Part shown: piece by piece, positions 7,765 through 16,630 of the stretch
Numbering within the stretch: the stretch's first letter is position 1
Layout: every line of letters starts with the position of its first letter
Source of the DNA: an uncultured Oscillospiraceae bacterium
GTDB lineage: Bacteria; Bacillota; Clostridia; Oscillospirales; Oscillospiraceae
Length of the DNA: 32,602 bases
Direction: 5' to 3'
Assembly (NCBI GenBank): GCA_947626845.1
Contig: CANQTW010000029.1
Coordinates: 1 to 32,602, forward strand
The notes under the pieces: model-generated
Database searches by the model: none
Told to the model about the DNA's origin: nothing
Seen by the model: only the letters and a program-made list of their open reading frames with translations
Translations under genes and position numbers: made by a program

Positions 7765-9600
7765 ATGATAGAAAAGTTAGACGGCCTCACCATGGATATA
7801 GAATCCGAGAACAAAGCAAGGCTATGCGCTGTATTCCCTGAATGCTTCACAGAGGGACGGCTTGATATTGACAAGCTGCTTTCCATGTGTGGAGAGTACA
7901 TCACCGATGACTTTGAAAAGTATGAATTCAAGTGGAAAGGCAAGAGCCAGTGCCTTCGTATGGCCCAAAAACGCAGCACAGCAACTCTTCGTCCGTGCCC
8001 GGAGGAGAGCGTCAACTTTGACACAACGCAGAACCTCTATATCGAGGGAGACAACCTTGAGGTGTTGAAACTCCTGCAAAAGTCCTATTATCGCAAGGTC
8101 AAGATGATTTACATAGATCCCCCTTATAACACAGGAAATGATTTTGTATACGAGGATGACTTTGCCGATCCGCTTGCGCGGTACAAGGAAGTGACCCAGC
8201 AGACTACAAAAAGTAATCCCGAAACCATGGGACGGTATCACACGAATTGGCTGAATATGATGTATCCCCGTTTGAGGCTGGCAGCTAATTTGTTGCGGGA
8301 TGATGGGGTTATATTCATTTCAATTGATGATAATGAAATAACAAACCTGAAAAAAATATGTGATGAAGTATTTGGCGAAGAGAATTTTGTGGGACTATTC
8401 TGCAGGAAAACAAAAAGCGGTGGAGGAAGTGCATCCGGGTCGTGCGCTGTAGAACATGATTATGTCCTTTGCTTTGCTAAAGCGCTTGGCGAAATGAGGC
8501 CACTTCTTGAGAAATTTGGAAGTAGTTATCTAGAAAGATATAAAGAATGTGATGATATAGGCCCTTTCTTTTGGGACACGATGGAACGTTCTTCAACGAA
8601 AACAAGGCCCTATATTATTACTGCTCCTGATGGAACACAGTTATCTGGAAAGTGGTTTAGAAGCGAGGAGACGTTCAAAAAAGATTTACAAACCGGTGAA
8701 GTCAGATTCCTAAAAAAGCCTGATGGTTGGAGTGTACAGTTTAAACAGCGGTTGGCTGATGGTAAGAAGTTAAGAACAATCCTTGAAGAAAGTGACCTTA
8801 CCGATAAAAAGTACAGATCATTGAGCGAAGAACTTGAAATAATTGTTGGTTGTTCTCTTGAACATCCGCCCAAACCGATTTCTTTAATGGAAACATTAGT
8901 ATATTCAGGCTCAACGAGGGATTCTGAGGATATTGTTCTCGACTTTTTCTCCGGATCAGCTACCACCGCTCATGCCGTTATGCAGCTAAACTTTGAGGAT
9001 GGAGGAAATCGTCGCTTTATCATGGTACAGCTTCCGGAGCTTTGCAACGAGAAGAGCGAGGCATTTAAAGCGGGATATAAGAACATATGTGAAATCGGCA
9101 AAGAGCGTATCCGCCGTGCAGGGAAACAAATCCTCGACGCTGATGACGGACAGACGACACTTGATGGGGACAAGCCGGCTGTAGATGTTGGCTTTAAGGT
9201 GTTCAAGCTCGACAGCTCCAATTTGAAGGTCTGGGACGACACGCCGATTCCTGACGGTGATGTTGAGGCCCTTATGGGAAGGCTTGCGGACCATATTGAC
9301 GGACTGAAGCACGACCGAAGCGAGATCGATTTTGTTTATGAAATCCTTCTCAAGATGGGCTACCCTCTCACAGCGGATATCACTGCGTATGATGCAGACG
9401 GGATAATCGTTTATTCTGTAGACGAAAACTCCATGCTCATCTGCCTCCACCCCGGCGTTACGGCAGAATTGATAGAGAGGCTGGCTGAGTTTGCCCCCCA
9501 GAAAATTGTAGTCACAGAGAATTGCTTTGCCAATAACTCGGATATGTCAAATGCGCATTATCTGTTGGAAAACAGGAATATTGAGCTAAAAATCATATGA
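7765..9600 (+). CDS. mod: Type III restriction-modification DNA methyltransferase subunit (Mod)
   Basis: The 611-aa product is a beta-class N6-adenine/N4-cytosine methyltransferase of a type III system. Mod recognises the asymmetric target, methylates one strand and is needed by Res for cleavage. Motif IV is DPPYNTG (DPPY at 118-121), followed by the FVYEDDF segment typical of Mod. Motif I is DFFSGSATTAHA (393-404); the order IV before I defines the beta class. The variable target-recognition domain lies between (about 180-380). ATG 7765 has a GGGGGAAAG RBS; the frame is open upstream but overlaps the preceding gene. Length and motifs are complete. The middle third (8.3-8.95 kb) is more AT-rich than the flanks, as expected for an exchanged recognition domain. 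Confidence 0.95.
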   Translation: MIEKLDGLTMDIESENKARLCAVFPECFTEGRLDIDKLLSMCGEYITDDFEKYEFKWKGKSQCLRMAQKRSTATLRPCPEESVNFDTTQNLYIEGDNLEVLKLLQKSYYRKVKMIYIDPPYNTGNDFVYEDDFADPLARYKEVTQQTTKSNPETMGRYHTNWLNMMYPRLRLAANLLRDDGVIFISIDDNEITNLKKICDEVFGEENFVGLFCRKTKSGGGSASGSCAVEHDYVLCFAKALGEMRPLLEKFGSSYLERYKECDDIGPFFWDTMERSSTKTRPYIITAPDGTQLSGKWFRSEETFKKDLQTGEVRFLKKPDGWSVQFKQRLADGKKLRTILEESDLTDKKYRSLSEELEIIVGCSLEHPPKPISLMETLVYSGSTRDSEDIVLDFFSGSATTAHAVMQLNFEDGGNRRFIMVQLPELCNEKSEAFKAGYKNICEIGKERIRRAGKQILDADDGQTTLDGDKPAVDVGFKVFKLDSSNLKVWDDTPIPDGDVEALMGRLADHIDGLKHDRSEIDFVYEILLKMGYPLTADITAYDADGIIVYSVDENSMLICLHPGVTAELIERLAEFAPQKIVVTENCFANNSDMSNAHYLLENRNIELKII

Positions 9601-9620
9601 CTTGATAAGGAGCACACAGA

Positions 9621-9941
9621 TTGAAACCAAGTGATTTTATGGATGTGGTTGATAAGGTTTGCGAGGTACACAATGCCTATCTTGACAACTTACGGCAGCA
9701 AATAACGGACGAAATCAATTGGGTTTATCAGAACGAAAACGAGCCAATCGAATTACGAAGATATGCTTTTAAGATATATGACCGTAATTTGGTGCCATTT
9801 CTTACTGACGAACAGGTACATTCACTTATTGAAATTCGCGTTAACGAGTTATACGATCATCTTTGCGGAATAAATAACGGAAAGACTAATACATTGCCAA
9901 TCAAGGCAATAGTGCAGGAGCTTAAACTATTTGGCCGGTAA
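9621..9941 (+). CDS. Uncharacterised 106-aa protein between mod and res
   Basis: A 106-aa, mainly helical protein starts at TTG 9621, preceded by AAGGAG (9607-9612), 20 nt after mod. It is rich in charged residues and tyrosines (QQITDEINWVYQNENEP, then RRYAFKIYDRNL), with no catalytic motif. I do not recognise a family. Its place inside the operon, 26 nt before res, suggests it modulates or assembles the Mod-Res complex, protects the host during establishment, or is a passenger. Canonical type III systems such as EcoP1I and EcoP15I have only mod and res. Confidence 0.65.
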   Translation: MKPSDFMDVVDKVCEVHNAYLDNLRQQITDEINWVYQNENEPIELRRYAFKIYDRNLVPFLTDEQVHSLIEIRVNELYDHLCGINNGKTNTLPIKAIVQELKLFGR

Positions 9942-9967
9942 TCAGGCAGACATTGGGGATGATGTAG

Positions 9968-12900
9968 TTGAAACTTAAATTCAAACAGCAGGATTTCCAA
10001 ACCGATGCTGTCAACGCCGTCTGTGGGCTTTTTGAGGGGCAGAAGCGCCAATCCTCTACTTTTAGCATGGAGCTTGGCAGTGGACAGACAAGCTTGGATC
10101 AGGAACTTGGAATCTCAAATGGGCTGTACATAACCGATGAACAGATGATTGCCAATATGCAAAATGTTCAACGGAAAAACAGTCTGCCGTTGACCGCTGA
10201 CCTGTGTGGCCGTCAGTTCTCTATCGAGATGGAGACGGGCACCGGCAAGACGTATGTTTATACGAAAACGATTTACGAGTTGAACCGTTTATACGGATTC
10301 ACCAAGTTTATCATTGTTGTCCCCGGAGTTCCTATCCGCGAAGGTGTAAATAAATCCCTTGAGATGACATCGGATCATTTCGCGGCAATATACGATAATG
10401 TCCCCTCCAGATTCTTTATTTACAGCAGTGCAAAGCTGTCCGATGTTCGCGCGTTTGCCACAAGCGCCAATATTGAGATAATGATCATCAACATTGACGC
10501 ATTCCGTAAGGCTGAAAACGTTATTAACCAGGAGCATGACAAGCTGAGCGGTGATACAGCTATTGGCTATATCCGTGGAACAAACCCGATCGTCATTATT
10601 GATGAACCCCAGAGCGTGGACAACACCCAAAAGGCGAAAGATGCAATCGCTTCACTAAATCCTCTGTGCGTTTTGCGATATTCAGCGACCCACAGGGAGC
10701 GGGTCAATTTGCTCTATCGCCTTACCCCAGTAGACGCTTTTCAAATGGGACTCGTCAAGCAAATCTGTGTTTCCAGCAACCAGGTCGCTGTGGGGTTTAA
10801 TAAACCTTATATCAAACTGCTTAGCGTTTCCCATGAGAACGGCTTTAAGGCCCGCATCGAACTTGATGTTGAGAACAAGACTGGAAAAGTGAGCCGAAAG
10901 GTAAAAACCATAACGCCGGGAGCAGATTTATTCCGGCTGTCGGGAAATCGTGGATTATATAACGGCTATGTTCTTTCGGGTATTGACTGTACAAACGGCC
11001 ACGAGCAAATCGAATTTGCAAATACCGAGGTGGTTCATCTTCATGAAGCTATTGGCGACGTGGATGAAACTCTCATTAAACGTATCCAGATTCGGCGCAC
11101 GATAGAAGCTCATTTTGATAAAGAACTTCGATATACAGATAAGGGAATCAAAGTCCTCTCTCTGTTTTTCATTGACGAGGTCAGGAAATACCGTGGGTCA
11201 GAGGGAGAAAAAGGCATCTATGCACAGATATTTGAGGAAGAATACACCAGACTTCTAAGCCTGAAAAAGTACGAAAGGTTGAAGACGTTATTCCCCGCTG
11301 ATGTTACAGCTGTCCACAACGGCTATTTTTCTCAGGATAAAAAAGGACATTTCAAAGATACCAACGGTGACACTCAGGCCGACTACAACACATACAACAC
11401 CATTATGCGCGACAAAGAGTGGCTCCTTAGCTTTGACTGCCCGTTGCGCTTCATATTCTCACATTCGGCCTTGAAAGAGGGCTGGGATAACCCCAATGTG
11501 TTCCAAGTCTGTACTTTGATAGAGCAGAAGAGCGTCCTGACCGCCAGACAGAAGGTGGGACGCGGGCTTCGCCTGTGCGTTGATCAGAACGGAGACCGTG
11601 TTGATGACAGGGATATAAACATCCTGCACGTTATGGCAAACGAGAGCTTTGCTGAGTTTGCGGACAGTTTGCAACACGAAATTGAGGCTGAGACAGGCAT
11701 CAAGTTTGGTTCGATACAACTTGATTTGTTCAGTGGAATTACTTTTGAAGATACTCATATTGAGGATGTCCCTTTGACACAGGCGCAAACCGCAGCACTT
11801 CTTGACCATCTGGCCGGAGAAGGGTTTATTAAAACCGATGCCAAGTTGCCAGAGAGGACAGAGCTTCCAAAGGAATTGGAGCCCGCGAAGGTAAAAGCCG
11901 TAGAACATATAGCGCGTGAAGGCGGCATTTCTCAGTCTGTCATTGCTGGCCTCTCCGTAAGAAAAGAGATTATAGAGACGAAAACCATTTCCCACGACGG
12001 TGCCCAGAACCTGGTGAATCACTTCCGTGATAAAGGGTATATTTCGCAAAGCGGGGCTATTCGAGATAGTTTGAAGACCGCTTTACAGGATGGTACACTT
12101 GATTTGCCTCCTCAGTTAGAAAAAGCAAGAGCGCAAATCGTCTCCGTAATTAGGAAGAGCGCTGTTAAACTGCCAATACGCAATCATTCAAATGAGGTAC
12201 AGGTGCGCCTAAAGAAAGAGGTTGCAACTTCTCCGGAGTTTGAGGAGTTGTGGAGCAGAATCAGGCAAAAAACAGTGTACCGTGTAAGGATAGACGAAGA
12301 AAAGCTTGTCCTTCAGAGCGCGTATAAAATCCATGATATGGACCAAATCCCAAAGGCGCGAGTCATTACTCAGACAGCAGATATTCATATTGCACACCCA
12401 GGTGTTGAGTATGTCGAGCGAGGGATCAAAACAGCGGATATTACCGAAAGCTATACCTCACTCCCAAATGTTTTGCAAAATATTGGTTCACAGGTACAGG
12501 TAAAAAGATCTACTGTTTTTGATATTTTGACGCAGAGCGGTAGACTTGGAGATTTTCTGAATAACCCTCAGTTGTTCATTGAAAAAACCGTAGAGATAAT
12601 ACGAGAGGTTCGTCAGGAACTTGCCGTCTCTGGTGTCAGCTATAAGAAAGTCGATGGAGAAGAATATTATTGGCAGGAGATTTTTGATGCACAAGAGCTG
12701 ATTGCCTACCTCGATAAAAATGCTCTGCCGGTTGAAAACAGTATTTATGACCATATCATCTACGACAGTCCGACTGTTGAGCGTCCCTTTGCGGAAGCAC
12801 TTGACGAGGATCCGGATGTAAAGCTGTTTCTCAAGCTTCCGACTAAATTCAAGATAGACACGCCTATTGGAACCTACAATCCAGACTGGGCCGTCTATGT

Positions 12901-13090
12901 AGACAAGGACGGAGAAAAGAAGCTGTACTTTGTTATAGAAACAAAAGGAACCACCCAAACGAGTTTTCTCAGTGGTTCCGAGGAAGGAAAAATTTTCTGC
13001 GGCAAAAAGCACTTTGAGGCACTTGATAACGGTATCCGGTTTTTTGGGCCGGTGAATGACTGGATAGAGTTTAAAGTAAAAAGATTATAA
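9968..13090 (+). CDS. res: Type III restriction enzyme subunit (Res)
   Basis: The 1040-aa protein is the ATP-dependent translocase/nuclease subunit of a type III system. The N-terminal SF2 helicase domain has Walker A GTGKT at 91-95 and a DEPQ box at 212-215. Further helicase motifs are SATHRER and, in the second RecA domain, SALKEGWDNPNV and QKVGRGLRL. The C-terminal endonuclease has PD at 972-973 and E991-T-K993, the PD-(D/E)XK pattern of Res. The start is TTG 9968; GGGGATG upstream is an acceptable RBS and no ATG fits better before the conserved QDFQTDAV segment. All motifs and the full length are present, so with Mod the system should be active. The stop is followed by an intergenic region without an obvious hairpin. 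Confidence 0.95.
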   Translation: MKLKFKQQDFQTDAVNAVCGLFEGQKRQSSTFSMELGSGQTSLDQELGISNGLYITDEQMIANMQNVQRKNSLPLTADLCGRQFSIEMETGTGKTYVYTKTIYELNRLYGFTKFIIVVPGVPIREGVNKSLEMTSDHFAAIYDNVPSRFFIYSSAKLSDVRAFATSANIEIMIINIDAFRKAENVINQEHDKLSGDTAIGYIRGTNPIVIIDEPQSVDNTQKAKDAIASLNPLCVLRYSATHRERVNLLYRLTPVDAFQMGLVKQICVSSNQVAVGFNKPYIKLLSVSHENGFKARIELDVENKTGKVSRKVKTITPGADLFRLSGNRGLYNGYVLSGIDCTNGHEQIEFANTEVVHLHEAIGDVDETLIKRIQIRRTIEAHFDKELRYTDKGIKVLSLFFIDEVRKYRGSEGEKGIYAQIFEEEYTRLLSLKKYERLKTLFPADVTAVHNGYFSQDKKGHFKDTNGDTQADYNTYNTIMRDKEWLLSFDCPLRFIFSHSALKEGWDNPNVFQVCTLIEQKSVLTARQKVGRGLRLCVDQNGDRVDDRDINILHVMANESFAEFADSLQHEIEAETGIKFGSIQLDLFSGITFEDTHIEDVPLTQAQTAALLDHLAGEGFIKTDAKLPERTELPKELEPAKVKAVEHIAREGGISQSVIAGLSVRKEIIETKTISHDGAQNLVNHFRDKGYISQSGAIRDSLKTALQDGTLDLPPQLEKARAQIVSVIRKSAVKLPIRNHSNEVQVRLKKEVATSPEFEELWSRIRQKTVYRVRIDEEKLVLQSAYKIHDMDQIPKARVITQTADIHIAHPGVEYVERGIKTADITESYTSLPNVLQNIGSQVQVKRSTVFDILTQSGRLGDFLNNPQLFIEKTVEIIREVRQELAVSGVSYKKVDGEEYYWQEIFDAQELIAYLDKNALPVENSIYDHIIYDSPTVERPFAEALDEDPDVKLFLKLPTKFKIDTPIGTYNPDWAVYVDKDGEKKLYFVIETKGTTQTSFLSGSEEGKIFCGKKHFEALDNGIRFFGPVNDWIEFKVKRL

Positions 13091-13183
13091 CTCAGAAATT
13101 GCCATTCATTCGAAGAAGATCAGGCTATATAACTATTCGAAGTCAATATTAATAAGATACGATCTTTAAAAAATATGAATATG

Positions 13184-13199
13184 AACTCAATTCTGAGTT
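13184..13199. promoter_or_regulatory. Small dyad upstream of the helicase/DUF2290 operon
   Basis: AACTCA (13184-13189) and TGAGTT (13194-13199) form a perfect 6-bp inverted repeat with a 4-nt spacer, 23 nt upstream of the -35 box of the next operon. It could be an operator; no regulator gene is linked. The remaining Res-helicase gap is AT-rich with no other feature. Confidence 0.25.
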
Positions 13200-13221
13200 G
13201 ACATGTTTTTTTCTAACGGCA

Positions 13222-13250
13222 TTGAGAACTATTATGAGTTTTGGTATACT
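13222..13250 (+). promoter_or_regulatory. Promoter of the helicase-DUF2290 operon
   Basis: TTGAGA (13222-13227), a 17-nt spacer and TATACT (13245-13250) lie about 70 nt before the helicase start. This gives the operon its own transcription unit, separate from the restriction system. Confidence 0.55.
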
Positions 13251-13318
13251 TAAAGAAAGATTGACAAACCTTACCGAAAGATGAGCAAATACTTATATAT
13301 GTGGAGGTAGTTAAACTG

Positions 13319-15445
13319 ATGGAACTAATGATTTTTGATTTTGACTACTATAACAAGGATCTTGCGGCACAAAGATTAGCAGAGTATTTAAAGCCAATTT
13401 GTGCTGAACTGGATGGGCTCTGGTTATATAGAGAGCCGGATTTTAGAACCGAAGGTAATGAGCTACCTACATTCACCATTATTGGCCCAGAAATTGGGAT
13501 ATACTTTATTAAAATATTTTCAGAAACACACGAAACGCTTTCTGCTGTAGCAGATCGGTTTTGGATCGTTAATGATGTAAAGGTAAAGAGCGGCATTATG
13601 AAATTTCGCAATTATGCCCATAAAATCAAGTCGAAACTCGAAGATCCAATGCTTGATTTGCAGGATGATATTCCCATCAATACATTATATTATTTTCCGT
13701 ATTTGGAACAATCTATGTTCAAAAGCGTTAAACTGAAACGCGAGGAAATCATATTTACCAGTGATAATTCATCTGAAATTACAATTCAAAAGCGATCGAA
13801 GATCGATGATTTAAGCTATGATATTTTAAAAAGTGTAATCCAAAATGCGAGCATAATAAATAAATCATCTAATTTATATGTAGATGAACCAGCAAAAAAC
13901 ATGCTTGAGGCCATTGAATTAAACAATAAGAAAATTGCGCAATTTGATTATGAACAAATGGCTGCAAGTCTTACTATAACTGAAAAACCTGAGCGTATAA
14001 GAGGACTTGCAGGAAGTGGAAAAACGGTGTTGCTTGCTATGAAAGCAGCCAGATTGCATATGCGTTTTCCAAAGAAGAAAATCGCATTTGTATTTTATAC
14101 AAAAAGCCTATATAATCAAGCAACTGGTTTGATAAGAAAATATTATAATCAGATTGCGGATGATGAACCGAATTGGGATTACTTAAAGGTATTACATTCC
14201 TGGGGAGGCACAACAACTGGTGAGGGATTTTACTCCTACGTATGCAAAGAACATGGCATAATTCCTAAAACGTTACGGCAAGGAGATTTGGCAACACATT
14301 GCAGGGAGTTGTTGGCGCTTGATAACTTGCATGGTATTTTTGATTGTGTTTTAATTGACGAAGCGCAAGATTTCCCTCTTGATTTTTTCTTGCTTGTTGA
14401 GAAAATAACTAATTCTCCAAAGAAAATAGTTATTGCTTATGACGAGTTACAGACTACAAATGATATTCATATTCCAGAGTTTGAGCGGCTTTTTGGCGAG
14501 ACAAAAGGAGAGCCAAACATACGTCTTGAACCACAGCATGATTATATTTTAAAAAAATCTTATCGTAATACATTAGAGGTACTTGTTACTGCGTTCTCTT
14601 TTGGATTTGGTTTTTATAATAACATTACACAAATTATTCGGGACAAAACAACTTGGGATGCCCTTGGATTTGAATGCAATTCTCCTATGTTGCCTGGAGA
14701 AGAAGTGGTTATTCACAGGCCAGCGGGAAATAGTCCTAACTCCATCACGCAATTTTACCCCTCTCAAGAGCCGGTATCTTACAACACATATACTTCTCAG
14801 GAACAGCAAACAGATGAAATAGCATCAAAAATAAAAGAGTTAATTACTGTTCAAAATGTTCGACCGACAGATATTTTAGTTATTGATATTTGTATGAATA
14901 AAAATAAAGTACTCAATGAGCTTCAATATAAATTATACAATCTGGGGATAAGTTCTCATATTCCTGGAATAGTTTCTGATGCTCGAGACTTTTTTGTGGA
15001 TAAGAACGTTACACTTACATCTCCGAGAAACGCAAAAGGAAATGAAGTTCCTGTTGTTTTTGTGGTAGGTTGTGAAGATATCTATGCTAAAATCAGCGCA
15101 AGTCAGCAGAGACAGGCCCGAAATTTCATGTTTATATCAATAACACGATCAAAGGGATGGGTCCATTTGTCTGCCGTTGGGCGAATTAAAGGCGTGTTTA
15201 CCAATGAGATGAAACAGATACAAAAAAACATGCCCAATATGATATTTACCTTTCCTTCAGAAGCAAAACTACATGAAATCGCCAAAATCGATTATCTGAC
15301 AAATAATCCTAAAGCTAAAAATCTTGACCAAAATATGGAGAGCTTAAAAAGAGAAATTGCCTCTGGAAATGAGGAAATCGTTAAGCAGCTTTTTGATCTG
15401 GATCCTGACCTAAAAGCCTCATTAATAAAAATACTTTCGGAGTGA
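13319..15445 (+). CDS. UvrD-like SF1 helicase of a two-gene antiphage system (helicase + DUF2290)
   Basis: The 708-aa protein is a superfamily 1 helicase related to UvrD/Rep. The N-terminal 200 residues are a non-helicase region. They are followed by Walker A GLAGSGKT (229-236), Walker B LIDEAQD (D347-E348) with AYDELQTTN just after, and C-terminal motifs including ITLTSPRNAKGNEVPVVFV-like and FISITRSKGW. ATG 13319 is the start, with GGAGGT 11 nt upstream; GTG 13301 overlaps that site. Its last codons overlap the region of the DUF2290 start, so the two are co-translated. A helicase adjacent to DUF2290 is, to my knowledge, the combination catalogued in DefenseFinder as Rst_HelicaseDUF2290, an anti-phage system of unknown mechanism. 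The lower GC than the core genome fits horizontal acquisition. Confidence 0.85.
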   Translation: MELMIFDFDYYNKDLAAQRLAEYLKPICAELDGLWLYREPDFRTEGNELPTFTIIGPEIGIYFIKIFSETHETLSAVADRFWIVNDVKVKSGIMKFRNYAHKIKSKLEDPMLDLQDDIPINTLYYFPYLEQSMFKSVKLKREEIIFTSDNSSEITIQKRSKIDDLSYDILKSVIQNASIINKSSNLYVDEPAKNMLEAIELNNKKIAQFDYEQMAASLTITEKPERIRGLAGSGKTVLLAMKAARLHMRFPKKKIAFVFYTKSLYNQATGLIRKYYNQIADDEPNWDYLKVLHSWGGTTTGEGFYSYVCKEHGIIPKTLRQGDLATHCRELLALDNLHGIFDCVLIDEAQDFPLDFFLLVEKITNSPKKIVIAYDELQTTNDIHIPEFERLFGETKGEPNIRLEPQHDYILKKSYRNTLEVLVTAFSFGFGFYNNITQIIRDKTTWDALGFECNSPMLPGEEVVIHRPAGNSPNSITQFYPSQEPVSYNTYTSQEQQTDEIASKIKELITVQNVRPTDILVIDICMNKNKVLNELQYKLYNLGISSHIPGIVSDARDFFVDKNVTLTSPRNAKGNEVPVVFVVGCEDIYAKISASQQRQARNFMFISITRSKGWVHLSAVGRIKGVFTNEMKQIQKNMPNMIFTFPSEAKLHEIAKIDYLTNNPKAKNLDQNMESLKREIASGNEEIVKQLFDLDPDLKASLIKILSE

Positions 15446-15450
15446 TTTCC

Positions 15451-16077
15451 GTGAACGCTAGAGAAATAGTTCAAAATGATATTGTTTCATGTATTCATAA
15501 GGCCTTGAAGTGTAAAATACTTATTAATCCAAAAATTTCTGGTGGTTTTTTTGACGACAAAAGCAGAATAACAAGTAAATACACCCGTTTTTCTGATGAA
15601 GAAGATTATTTAGAAAAATATTACGAAAAATATGAGGGAGGCGAATACCTTGCTGCTTTTCCAGATGGGGCATTCTTTCAAATAAATTATGAATTCAATA
15701 TGCCCACAAAATACAGGTCCTATCTTATAAAAGCGAATCTTTGCTACCTTCCGCCTGTATCTGAAGATGGAATAAAGAATGAATACATTCGTTTTGATTA
15801 TAATAATTCATCAGATAATTCCTTCTTTCATGCGTTTGCCCACATTCATATTGGTTTCCAAAATGATTTGAGAATTCCCGCCAGTGAGATTCCACTGTTT
15901 TCTGAGTTCTTTGAAATGATACTGTATTTTTTCTATCCGAATGATTATAGAACATTCTTCAATAATGGCAAAAGAATCAATAGTACTGTAGACAGTCAAC
16001 CGGGTAGACTTACAAAAAGCAAAGTACTTATTAAAGAACTTGAAAAATGCTTTTATTTGAAGATTGCATCTGTTTAA
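15451..16077 (+). CDS. DUF2290 domain protein, partner of the helicase
   Basis: This 208-aa protein matches what I know of the DUF2290 family: a GAFFQINYEF segment followed by YLIKANLCYLPP, then the signature AHIHIGFQNDLRIP, then a phenylalanine/tyrosine-rich FSEFFEMILYFFYP helix. The family is uncharacterised; the invariant H-x-H-x-G and R-I-P positions look like an active or binding site but this is unproven. GTG 15451 is the preferred start because GGAG (15439-15442) is 8 nt upstream; GTG 15442 overlaps the helicase stop as GTGA. Either start means tight translational coupling, typical of subunits made in fixed ratio. A hairpin at 16141 probably ends the operon. Confidence 0.8.
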   Translation: MNAREIVQNDIVSCIHKALKCKILINPKISGGFFDDKSRITSKYTRFSDEEDYLEKYYEKYEGGEYLAAFPDGAFFQINYEFNMPTKYRSYLIKANLCYLPPVSEDGIKNEYIRFDYNNSSDNSFFHAFAHIHIGFQNDLRIPASEIPLFSEFFEMILYFFYPNDYRTFFNNGKRINSTVDSQPGRLTKSKVLIKELEKCFYLKIASV

Positions 16078-16140
16078 GCGGCAGATGGATTTTATTGGTA
16101 GCAAGAAAGGGCCTGTGAAAAAAGTCCCGCATCATAAAAG

Positions 16141-16174
16141 AAGAGAGTTGTCAGCACTGGCTGGCAACTCTCTT
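16141..16174 (+). terminator. Hairpin terminator of the helicase-DUF2290 operon
   Basis: A 14-bp stem (16141-16154 / 16161-16174, one G-U pair, 6-nt loop) lies 63 nt after the DUF2290 stop. It is A-rich upstream and only weakly T-rich downstream. Confidence 0.6.
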
Positions 16175-16179
16175 CCGTT

Positions 16180-16434
16180 TGCGGCATATGAACCCCCGGC
16201 TATGCCGGGGGGCAAAATAGGCTTTAGCTAAAAGCATCGAGCGAAGCGAGCCGCTATAAAGCCAGACTACGAATACCGACACGTTGCAAACAAGCGGATA
16301 TACCCGTTTACGGGTCGTAGGGCAAGTGATGCAAGTGACGGATATTCGGTGCGTCTTGAGACGCTTGCCGGTAAAAGGCCCTTATAGGGCCTAATCAAGC
16401 CTCCGGCTTAGCCGGAGGTTGTGACTGCGGCATA
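16180..16434. mobile_element. Palindrome-rich element, possible PATE/IS200-IS605-derived or structured RNA
   Basis: There is no gene here. Two 9-bp direct repeats TGCGGCATA (16180-16188, 16426-16434) bracket a 237-bp segment. Each end carries an 8-bp GC hairpin with a 3-nt loop (16193-16211 loop TAT; 16400-16418 loop TTA). Internal helices include 16220-16226/16257-16263, 16268-16273/16315-16320 enclosing 16302-16306/16311-16315, 16351-16355/16360-16364, and 16376-16381/16387-16392. End hairpins of this kind are typical of non-autonomous IS200/IS605 relatives. The dense internal pairing equally suggests a folded RNA. A 9-bp duplication is not expected for IS200/IS605, so the repeats argue for another mechanism or coincidence. 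Confidence 0.5.
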
Positions 16435-16450
16435 GTTTAATTGATGAAAA

Positions 16451-16473
16451 ACTATACTGACACACAGTATAGT
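16451..16473 (-). terminator. AT-rich terminator-like dyad
   Basis: A perfect 9-bp inverted repeat (16451-16459 / 16465-16473, 5-nt loop) is followed on the minus strand by TTTTTC. It could be a weak terminator for minus-strand transcription coming from spoIIID, or a protein-binding dyad at the island end. Confidence 0.4.
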
Positions 16474-16562
16474 CCGTTGCGGGGAAGATTCTTAGCGCTT
16501 TTAGAGGTAGGAATCAATAAGCTAAATCGGCAAAGATTTTATTACAAATGCATTACTAAACA

Positions 16563-16603
16563 AACAATCGGGCAGCTTCCATTCACGGAGCTGCCCGATT
16601 GTT
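16563..16603 (-). terminator. Intrinsic terminator behind truncated spoIIID
   Basis: A perfect 15-bp stem (16563-16577 / 16589-16603) with an 11-nt loop is followed on the minus strand by TTTGTTTA. It lies 28 nt after the stop of the truncated spoIIID frame. Confidence 0.7.
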
Positions 16604-16630
16604 ATCTTACGCACCATATAAACCGTTCTA

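Noticed and set aside
16189..16425. HEARO/omega RNA with IscB or TnpB
   Set aside because: No HNH, RuvC or TnpB-like frame lies beside it, so only a stranded or derived form could be argued; left as an alternative in the element entry.
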